Source: Owenia fusiformis
Lineage: Eukaryota > Annelida > Polychaeta > Sabellida > Oweniidae
DNA: 64,000 nucleotides
NCBI GenBank assembly: GCA_903813345.2
Contig: CAIIXF020000001.1
Span: 20,975,915 to 21,039,914 of the forward strand
Reading direction: 5' to 3'
Numbering within the stretch: position 1 is the first letter of the stretch; each line of letters opens with the position of its first letter. A program made the position numbers and the translations under genes. The notes below the pieces were generated by a model. It was not told the origin of the DNA. It was given only the letters and a program-made list of their open reading frames with translations, and did not search any database. Below are positions 35,701 to 47,700 of the stretch, piece by piece.

Positions 35701-38700
35701 CCCACCATTGTTTACTCCTTGCATTAAAATCTCCATTAATAAAAATAGCTTCTGGGTTAGAGTCAAGTGCCATATTGCATGAGTTTGAGAACCTAGTGCA
35801 GAATTCATTTGCCTCATTTTGAGTTTGCGATGGTGACCTATAATAAATTGCATATAGATATGACTTATAGTTAATGCTCAATTCAATCCATAAGGAGTCA
35901 CCCTGATCATTCATAAGGTCATTTCTAATTTTAAAAGGGATATCATCTTTAACATATATCAATAGGCCTCGATTTTTATTCGAGTATACATGACAATGAC
36001 CATCTATAGAATAATCAGAAGAAACTGTCAAATCAGTTAGATTTCCAACCTCACAAAGTCCAATAATGTCATTTCCATTGATCTGTAAATGACAGATTTT
36101 AAGATGTAGAACCATAACCTCCAAATAAAGGCTACATATTATTTTCAAAAATCGTTTATTGTTCGATAAATTAGAAATCTTAGAAGTGTTGCACTAAGAA
36201 TGCAAATGTTGAAAAATTCCCCTATCCCAAAAGAATCTTAGAAAAGCACTTACATAATACTCGAACATACATTCTTACACTCTGTCATTATCTATTATTT
36301 TTATTATGTGTTCCTGTCCAGAGTGTATATTTCTCATTATTATTACAGGGGAGTTAGACCTAAACGCAGAAGAACTGTTTCCCTAAATGATACTAAAGAA
36401 ACTGCTCCTAAAACAAAACGAAAACGAAATCTATCATTTAGTGATTCAGTTAGATTTTTCATATCTAAGGTAACACAGAATATTAGTTTGTTGAATCACC
36501 CGTAGATGGCCAGAGGTTGGGGCAAAATGACAACTGTTCGAAATACTAAAAGGATTGGGCATGCTACACTGTTACTATTAACACTTATTTGATATCCTTG
36601 TTGCAAGTACATTTAGATATTTTACTAACACATGATGTGTTTGTTTAGAATAGTGAATTATCATTAAATTATCATTTTTTTTATATCCTACCATAAATAC
36701 TCACCTTTTCAGTACTTTTGAGCGACCATTTTGATCCCAATTTGGCCAAACTACAACTAGTGAATAATGCTTTATCGTATTTGGTGACCTTGTATTATAT
36801 TTGATGATACCTCCATTTACACATTTTGAAATGTTTTAATATATATATCCAATGCTTGACATTACTTAAAGAATTTGATCCCAATTAATAATAGATTAGG
36901 TACCTATTAGGTAAGAGAAAAAATGATTATAACAGCAATAGTTTGCAGTGCTTGCCCCATCCCTTTATTCTTTAGTCATGTGTACTGAATGAGATTTTAC
37001 ATGGCTTCCCTTAGCCCAATCTCCCAAAACCATTGAACTTGCACACCCAGAACATGAGTTTGTTGGATATAATGTATAATGATATTAACTGAAATTTTCA
37101 GCTGTTTTCAGTTTAATCATATAAAAATGTTCTTGGAAATTAGAGGTGATGAATCAAAATTGATTTGAGGCTTGATTTTGAGCATGCTAGCCAGTTAGAA
37201 GTAGAAATGTAAAACCTGTTGGATTTTAGCTTTAATTTAATTTATTTATTAAAGTTGAGTCTACACATTATTATTTAATTAAAAAAATTAAAGCTTACCT
37301 TTTAAAGAAGTCATACATAGTCATGTCTCATTGTCATATCTCATAGTCATGTCTTATAGTCATGTCTCATAGTCGTAGTCAACTTATTGTGGAAGTAGCA
37401 TATCGCTATGAATCAGAAATATTTTAGGGTTATTAAGGATGATAATTACAGAATTACATCCTTGTAATTGCTGTTATTGTACAATAGAGAGTATACAATA
37501 GATACAATATTTCATCTTGAACTCTGATTGCATGAATGTATAACCACATTATGTAATGAATTAACAGCTTTGAATTTTTTCAGGTGATGCCAGACCATGT
37601 GGTGCCATCTTTGTTTTTTCTTATCATCCCAGGCAAAGATTCTGGTAAACAGGGCAGTATAGTCACAATGTAAGTAGTCAAGTCAATATGTAACTTCTTC
37701 AGGCACTTTTAAGTTATTAAAGTCGTTACATATAAGTTACAAAGCCATTATTTAAACAACTTAGTCATAAGTAAGTTACTTAGTCAATAGTTACCATGAA
37801 AGTTACCAAGTCACCTTGTAAGTTAATGTAATAGCTACTAAGGAACTACAGGGTGTCCCGAAAGTATGGGGCCCCCCCTAGGCAGACATATTCCAGTGTC
37901 CTCATAGTATGTGTCATATATCATTTTAAAGCTTGTCCAAAGTTACATTGATTTGCCAAGTATCATGGTTTAACTCCCAAATGGGAAAAAGTTACAGTCA
38001 TTTTAAAAGTTAGTGTTTTGTCAAAATAAAGTTCGATTTCACACCACATTACTAGTCAATGTGTCCCCCTTGGCCATGTTAACAGCGGCAATTATTTTCA
38101 GATATTACCTCAAAAGCCCTTCAAATAGGAGTGTGGAATTTTATAACCCTCTTAAAACCTGTTAGGGGACTTTAGAAGAGTTTTCTTAGAGTTTCTACCC
38201 TCACTGTTCTCTTTTTCCAACTTAATATCCATCCGACCCGAAAAGAATTACTGCTGTTAAGATGGCCCAGGAGGACACATTTACTAGTGATATGGCGTAA
38301 AATTGAACTTAATTTTGACCAAACACTAAATTTTGAAATGCCTGTAACTTTTTCACATTTGGGAATTGAACCATGATACTTGGTGAATCAATGTAACTTT
38401 GAATATGCTTTAAAATGATATATGACACTTACTATGACGACACTGGTATATGTCTGCCTAGGGGGGGCCCCATACTTTCGGGACACCCTGTATATAAGAT
38501 ATCGCTTTGTAATATTCATATTCTGTTATTCTTCTAAAGACTGTTGTCAATACAATGGGTAAACCTGACCATAGAGTATTATGTTTAGAATATTGCTTAC
38601 TTTTTCTTAAAAGCAGCTTTGATCATATTTCAATTTTGATGTGTTTTAGATTCTCGATATGGAATACGATGATGGGCACTTCATTACTTAGTATGCCATG

Positions 38701-41700
38701 GGCAATATCACAGGTAAGTGATTTTTGGTGTATAGTACATGTACTTGTAACTTTCAATATAGGTTTGGGGATTTACATGTGCTACATGGGCACATCATTA
38801 CTTAGTATGCCATGGGCAATATCACAGGTTAGTGATATAACACAATAGCTAGACAACTGTAATCTTATTATTTGGTGGAAAGTTGAATAATGGTGATGGC
38901 TGCTGCTTCAGAAATGAGAGATATTTGTTTTGTTTGATATTTTCAGGCAGGATTTGGAACAGGGATTGCCATTATGGTTGTGATGTCTGGTATAATGCTA
39001 TTCACTGCCTACAGGGTCGTCAAGTCTATTGATGGAATACGTAAGTTTTTGTCACTTTCTTCAAAAGTCATTTTATATAAAACTATTCAAGTTAATCCAG
39101 GTATTTTTTTATATCGTAGGCTTAAAGGGAAAAAAGTAGTGTCTTAATGAAATATTTTGTTCCCTCATTATGAGCATCCATAGGAATGTTTAGTAATAAT
39201 TAGCAATATATTGAAAGTGAAATCTGTTATATCATGAATCTAGTTTATATAACTATGGGCTTACCATTAAAATTGGGTGGGGGGTTTATGTTTTCCTTCA
39301 CCAGTATCTTCATTGTAACATGGCAATATTTTTCTAACCAAATCATCCTCCAAATAGAGACCACAAAATGTGTTCCTCCTTTTAAATCTTGGAACCCTGG
39401 AATCAGAGGATGACAAAATGTTTGAGTATACATTGTAAAGTGCAACCAGACATATTTTCGGTTTCCAGAGGTCCTGTATTAATAATATACAAGAAGAATT
39501 GATACAAGAATGTTTGCTTGGTACAGATATTCTGTACAGATCAACAGAAATATATGAGCTATGTTCTATATTTTTGCAGCAAGATTAGGGGAGGTTGTTG
39601 AGTTCTCTGATATCTGCAAGTACCACCTTGGTCGTGTCGGGGAGTTTAGTGCCGTCTTCTTCTCTCTATTCGCCCTTCTAGGAGCCATGGTTGTTTACTG
39701 GGTTCTCATGTCCAACTTCCTCTACAACACTGTGGCATTTATTTATGGTAAGTTGAAGTGATGTTTATTTTGATGCTATTTTGTAATTTTTTGTTATTGT
39801 TAATGAAATGATAGAAAAATGTGTATATACAAAAAGAACTAGATTGCCTGGATTACATTGGACACAACTACAAAACATGACAGGATATGTAGGTGTAAAA
39901 TCTGGCCAATCAAAAGAGCTTTGAAAATGTTAAATAGAGGGCTCTCACATCAAAAGACTGTATATTATTCCTCATGATCTGGTCTTGGAATACAACATGA
40001 CATGTGGCAGCTTTCTAGAAAACCGAATGCTACACTTCTGTAACCAATAAAAAAGAAAACTGATAACATTCAATGAATCTGTTTTACAAAGATAAATTGT
40101 TTATGACTGAATGCCCTACATGTTCATATAATCAAATTGTTTTGTATCATTTTAGAAGTGTACATATACATTAAAACTTGTCTAAGCAGAACACCTTTTG
40201 TACCTCTAAAAAGTGTTGCACTTTGGGTGTTTCACTTATAGAGATTCATTCAACATTAAGTCGGTTGGTCTTGGGACTTTGAAAAGTGTTTTACTAACAG
40301 AGGTGTTCCACTTGTAAAGGTGTTCCACTTTACAGGCAATAACATCTGTTCCATAGAAATGCCACATTATTTGTTTGTTATTTCAGAATCTGTCAATCAT
40401 CAAAATGTCTCAGATCGCGTGACTGGTAATGGATCACAATATGATGGTATGTTAAATCTTAATTAGAATATATTACATGCAATGACCAGTTTTCAGTGCT
40501 TAGATAATGATTATGAATGATCTTGATATTACATAGTTCATTTTTTTTAAATTAATTGATGGACATTTTATTAAGGAAATGCTAGTGATGGGGAACACTT
40601 TTTACTTTCTCAGTACAGAGCCTTGAAACCATTTTGTCTCATGGTGTATGATCAGATGGTATAAGTAAAAACTGAATAATACCAACATCCTTTGCAAATG
40701 CATTGCAAAAATAGGACTTAGTAAAACATATGATTAAAAAATACATTTTTAGAGACCAGATGGAATCATGGATACTCTATAATTTTGAAAAAGTGTAAAT
40801 TAGGAGAAAAGCACTGGGATTTCATATTTTCAAAGTGAACTTTGTAAATCTGATGATGCAGTGTGTTTGATTTAGCATAATTAAACAGTCTTAGATCAAC
40901 GTTTCCAAATGCATAAAGGTAAAAATATGCAAGAAGAAAAACCCTGTATTGCATGAAGAGTAGTCCTGCTTCATGCCTTTGTGTTCCGCTTCATGCCCTT
41001 GTGGCCCCACCCTCCATAAAGTGGTAAAGTAGATAGGAATAGGGGGAGACTCATGCACTCATGAACTATTAAATCTTGATTGTAATTTAAAATACTATTC
41101 AAGTATTAACTTATCTAGACATATCTACATTTCTAAATTAAAAAATAAACCATGACATCCTGGTTGTCATAGCAAAGGAGGAAAGACTAAAAAACATTGT
41201 ATCAGTCATGTGACTTTACTTGACCAATCCTGTTCAAATTTTTTAGAAAATTGTGATGAATATAGTCATCCTCTTATGGCCCTGAGCTTTAATAAAATGC
41301 TCAAACATGAATTTTATTTTGCTTTTAAAGAAATACTAAGACATCAATTTTATAAAATATAGATCACATCACTTTTATTAAACTGAAAATCGTTTAATTA
41401 CTAAGATAATATCTCTGAAGTATGGAAAAGAATCTAACAATGTTCTTAAAGGCCCCATGTAAAGTTCAAACCACTGAGGCTTATATTGTAGTCTTACCCA
41501 ATGTTATCAAAGTGTAATATGTGAAACTTTTTTTTTAATTTCAAAAAGTGTTTTTTTTGTTCCAAAATTTGTGAATTTATTTAAAACCAACTTTTAGAGG
41601 TCACTCATATCTTCTAATTAGCCACAATTCATACTAATGCATAGCATTCATCCTCTCATGTTTTTTCCGAAAATATTTAGAAAATCGGTTGATAAACAAG

Positions 41701-44700
41701 CGAGAAATGAACTTATCAGTGCATGAAAATGGTTCTGAGAAAATGCATTTCAAAATTTTAGTTCTCATAGAAACCAATGGTACAATGATATCTAAAACAT
41801 AATTTATTCTTCCTTTTAACCTGGTTAGACAATCAACATTGTTTTTTATGAAAGTCTAGCAGATTTAGAAAAGATTGACATCGAAAAAAAAAATTCAATT
41901 CTTTTCAAAAAGTTTTTGTTACCTTAGTGACATCACTAATGTTTCAAAATATTTTTGATAAGCTAAAACATTGAAGTGGCCCATTAAATATGACATTTTA
42001 TTATTGAAATAGTGTGTCTTTTGTTCAATCTTTGCATTGGTGTTAAAAAGATAATCTTTTTTGAAATGCATTAAGAAATATTTGATGATTAAGAAATTTC
42101 AACTTTTTTTGAAAAATGGCGGGAAATTTGAATATTTGAGAAATGAAATGCTCACAACTTTTTTTTCAAAAAATTTTTTTTGTTCAAAAATCACTTTTTA
42201 AGTCCTGACAAATAGTAAATGAATGATAAAAAACTATTTTCAAACTTTAGACGGGGACTTTAACTGTTAAATCCACTGTAAAAACACTTTAAAACCAGTG
42301 GTTTCCCCCATTTTTCTGTGACATCATTGATGTTTGAATTTTTAGTCAATGTTAATCGAATAGTCAATGGAAGTTTAAATTATATTTTCACATCCCATCA
42401 AACAATTTAGTAATCTAAATATATATCATTTTTGACCATTTCAATTCCGTCTTTGTTATTCCCATCAAGATACACTATTTTGTTTTGATCATTAATGTTC
42501 TCAGAATCAGCAGGTGTATCATATAACACATCTTCCACATAATCAGTCTCATCTGCATAATCATCCGTAGCGTTGTTATAGTCCTTAGTGTTGTAATATA
42601 CCACAGGTAATGTTGGACTCTTCGTTTTTACATTGATTTGTGTGTATAAATCCTTCGGGTCAGGGTCCAGGTGTAAGTTTGGTGGGACCATAGCCACACT
42701 TTGGTTCATTCCTCTATCCTTGCTGTTAGTAGGGTGGTCTCTGGGTTCTTTTGAAGAGTATTTGTGATCCTGCCTTTTGCGATTTTGAATTGTCAGTAAC
42801 AGTAAAAGCAGTAGAATAATTGTGATGATGGCTAATATAGCAATTCCAGTTATAAGTCCAATAACCAATGGACTGAAGACAGACTCTTGGGAGAATTTGT
42901 CTGCGACATTTTGATTCACTGTCACTGTATCAGTAGTGGAGGAATTTTCCTTTGTTAGAATGCAAGATTCTGTTTCCGTGATGCACATGTAGGCTAATTT
43001 GGAGCAACATGACATGTGTTGGAACTGGAGGTCACCTCTTATTATAGCCGCAAAGGGGCATGTTCCACAAAAGTCACTTGGACAGCTGTGATGTGAGATC
43101 AAGAGATCAAATCTTATTGCATTATAGCTATTCCAAGTTTGTGGGTATAAGCGTACAAATTGTGCATCAAATGGCTTTGTAAAGTTATTGTAAACTGGTG
43201 TTATACTGTCATTATTCCCCAGTAGTATTTGTTCCTGTTGATTGTATATTAATTTCGTAAAATGGTCACCATCATCACTGTATTGTAACTTGTAAGAAGT
43301 GGTCCATTGAGGATGATCTGCACGTCCTTTTGTAACAATACCATATACGCACATTGCTTCCCCAAGATTAACCTGGATCCATTCACCCACATAACCATAT
43401 TTAGGTACCCAGGCAGTACGACTATTGATATTAGCATATTTTGGGGTTATCCCACTACTATGACTTGAAGATGCTGAAAACTGGTCATCTGAGATGTTCC
43501 CCATTATAAAATAAGGTTCTGTTGTATCTGATATCCCCAACTCTGTTTCTCCCACTTCAGTATTGCTTGAGTATCCTATCCACACTTTCCTTATTGAGTT
43601 TCGGTTCATGGCATCTTTCACAGCCTGTTCAGCTTGATTGTCCTTCACTGTGATGATTGTAGCATTCATTCTTGTACACTCCATGGCAGCCTCAGACCAA
43701 GTCATAATTTCAGAGTTCACCTTTAATACAGAGTCTCTTGAGGTCATATATCCAACCGGACACACCATTCCCTCCATGTATCTAACTGAGCATATCAGAA
43801 TTAAAGTCACTTTGAATAAATATTCCATATTGTCAGTTTGTATGTATTGTCATCCCTCATCAATTATGACATTTTAACACAAGTTTTTTAATCTCAGAAT
43901 TCTTATTAAGTAAAGTATTGTAGAATTATAAAGAGAGACACGGAAGAGAACCTGTCTTTTCTAGTTATTTTTTGCCTTCCTAGTTCCTGATATGAATAAC
44001 ATGTTTGGCTATCACGACTTTGCCTCTGGCAATATATGATTAAAGAGGCGTATCATTAAGTATGAACATCAACATTCCACTCCAGTTAATGTGAGTTATC
44101 ATAACACAATGATATCATGACTGAGGATCCAGTCAATGTTTTTTTAGATACTTAGGGATGGACCATACACCATTAGGGGATATAATGTGAACTTGTAATT
44201 ATATGAATATCTTGAGACAAGAATGGCACAAAAAATTGACCCTGGTTGGAAAGAAATTCTGAAATACTACCTACTGAATAGGACAAATAAATATACAGTT
44301 TTATAAGATCAAAAAGTTTCTCAAAAAGTGTCATGAGAGTTAAAATAATCGTCCACCCCATTTCCCTATTGAAAAAGTCATAATGGTTAGCCACCCCCCT
44401 TCTCTTTCACTTTTAATACAAAAGATTAATGTTTAAATTCTAAGAAAACAACGATGCCAGCATCAGATAGATAACTTGATGACCCGGTATGTTTCTTTCA
44501 CACAAAAACATTAATGTGAAATACTAAGAAAGTTTTACTCAGATTTGGACATCAGATATGTGACAAATGATAACCTGTATCACTTTTACCTGTAAATAAA
44601 TTAGCAAGTAATTAGCATCTTTTCTCTTAATTAAGACTAGAATAAAGAAGATAATAATGCAATTACAAAAGTAATTTCAGCTTTATCTCTATTTTATAAT

Positions 44701-47700
44701 AATTTATTGACCATTGAATATAAGTTGAATGTATGGAACCACTGGCACTTTAAACCCTCAGCCATTTATTCCCAAGTATTAATGTCCCTTCAACCAACCT
44801 GAACCCTCTCAATTAAGTTGATTAGTTCATAAGGTCATCAAAACCATTCTAAGAAGGCAATAACTTTTGGAAAAATACTTTTTGGGAAATAAAAATTATT
44901 TTGAGTGTATTTAAGAAATATTTTTTAAATTACCTTAATATTAATGAAGAAAATTGGACTGTGTTCATCTTCATTTGAGTTCATGTATCTGTGAGTGGTT
45001 GAATTTGTAACATCAATGATCTTTTGTGTGTACAATGTATGGTTTTTTGTTGATGTATCAACATTAAGTAAAAAAAATGAAAGTCACTTTTTCCTGAGGG
45101 AGAGGAATAGAATAATTTATATCTTTACGAACAAGTTTTCTTGTTAAGTATACCAAGCACTATATATTTAAACGTCCAATAAGTCTATGACTTTAGCAAC
45201 AACATGAAATGTTATACATGATAAAAATAGATTAAATAGAGGGATGTGAAATACTGATGTATTAAAAAGGTTGTATAGAATAGCAGGATTAAGACTAATG
45301 CTGATTATCTTTATCTATTTTGCAGTGCTCTGTCCAAATATCCCGTTGTACTTGATAGAAGACAATGCAAAACCAATCAACAATACAACAAGTCTACATA
45401 CAATGCAACAGACGTATTCACCAATCAAATACCTCCGACACAATGTAATCCAGCAGACAACAAGTAATACTACAGCGCCATCTTTGTTTGACCAAGTGTG
45501 GAATCAGACAACAACTGTACCATTGTTTTTGATTCTGGTCTTGTTTCCACTGATGAACTTTAAATCTCCAACATTCTTCACAAAATTCAACTCACTAGGT
45601 ATGTATGTTATGATATTTGTTCAATTTTGAATACAATTTGAAAATTTAAGTTTGGAAGATGTAGATATACTTAGGTTTTTACCCCTTCTCCAACTATTTT
45701 TAAGTTTAAGACTATGGATGTACTATATATCATATATACTTGTTTTCAAAATAATACTGTAAAAGATATTAGCAAATTAAATGTATTGCGCCAAAGTCTT
45801 GGTTTTGTTGAAATAGTCATTTGTCATTTCCTTTCTGAACTTTCTCAGCCTTTCAACTAAATGTATGTATCAAACCATAGGGAGGGACTAGATCAACAAA
45901 AGATGGCAGCATTAGTTTGTCCATTTATATCTTCTGTTTATATTCCTACCCAGTCTATATGCATTAAACCCTTGCTATAGTAGTATCCTATGAAAGTGTA
46001 TAGACATACATTGTAAAGTAAAAACATCTTGATTTATAAACCTCCCTGTGCTGTATTTTTTTCTCCAGATTGCTCTAAAAGCTAAGGAATATTAGAAGAT
46101 TGATAATAAGTGCGTTTGTTTCAGGAACGATCTCTGTGCTTTATCTGCTCACATTTACTACAATCAAGGGAGTCCGTTGGGGCTTCCATCTGGATTTCAA
46201 CCCTGCACATGTTAACACATATGTACCTGGTAAGTTAGAGCTTTATATCATATGTCTATATTAATATCAAATGGACAAATGTAGACTATGAGGGCTGTTT
46301 CAAAAGTTATGTAATGAGGGACTCTAAGGTTGCTAAGATACAAGGGTGATACAAGTTCTAATTGCTGTCACTCAAGTACTGTTTGTGCAACATACTGTAT
46401 TTTATATGACCCATGTTTCAAATTGGACTTTTTTTTTTATTGTATTCTATTCTTCGGGTTACAATAAGTATATTTTGTTACACAACACAACAAATCTTTT
46501 ATTTAATTTGGAACCAGGTATGGCTTGTGGTCACTACTTTATTTGTTGATACTGCATGTATATTACAAGCTATTCAGCAGAAGATGTGTCTCATGCAGTA
46601 TGTAATACAGATTGTATGCTATGTTAAAATTGTTGTTCGATTGATATCAAGATGGTTGGTCATCATTAAAACCAAAGATGCTATTCGACTGAAGTCGATG
46701 CCCTTTGGAAAGGTATGTAACCACCTCTGAACCTATCGGCACCAGTCAAAGGTAAACTCAACTTGATGCAACAATGAATTATTTAAGAATTTAATTTAAA
46801 AATTGGAGTTAACTGTTGCTGGACCAAGCCCAGAATGATTGATTAAACTCCTAAAACTCACTCACTACAAGGCCAAAAAACTTTGCTCAACTCAACCGGC
46901 ACATCACGCTACATACCTTTATTATGAACCATGCCTCTCTACACTTCACTGCACATACCATGGTGTATAGAAAACATTAATTTTATTCTTAAATCGCTTT
47001 GCTCAAATGAATATAAATAAAACAATTGTTTATTGGAGCTTACTTGACATTTATCTTAATTTAGCCCCAAGAATCAACAAGCCATAATTATCCAAAATGT
47101 CAACACCTGCCATTTGTTACAGGTGCCAAACACCAACCACCAACCACTGGTTGGTGACCATAATGACATGAAAATAACATTTTAAAATGAGCTTTATTTT
47201 GCAGATTATATACAGTATTTGAAATAATTTTATTTCAGAATTTGAAACTACATTATTTACGATGACAGGAATCCTTTCCCTGGGGCTGTTCATCCACAAT
47301 GCAATCATTAGCATTATGAGGACCCACTCTAATCCTAAAGCTGTTGTATGTGTTGTGTATACCTTCCTATTTAGCATGTAGCATACCACATTGATGATTA
47401 TGTCACTCATATTCACAATACTACAGATATAGTATTAAATAATAACATGTGTGTAATAATTTCTCTCTGACAGTATCTGGAGAGTCTTTTATTATTTGTT
47501 CACATCTCACAATGGCATCCTAGTGATCCCAGCTAATCTAGTTTCTCCTGTTCTGTGTTGGGACTTAGAAATGTGATAATGAGACCTCTTTCCCATGACT
47601 TGTTTTATGAGAAGACAAATTGTATTGTGCTATTTGATTGACATGATCATTGTGGTATATTTTGGATTGGAATGAACTTTTCATCTGCTTGTGTTATAGT

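Noticed and set aside
46346-46730. Overlapping hydrophobic plus-strand ORFs in SLC38A9 intron 10
   Set aside because: AT-rich intronic sequence in two frames, with no homology to the transporter and no splice sites that keep its phase.
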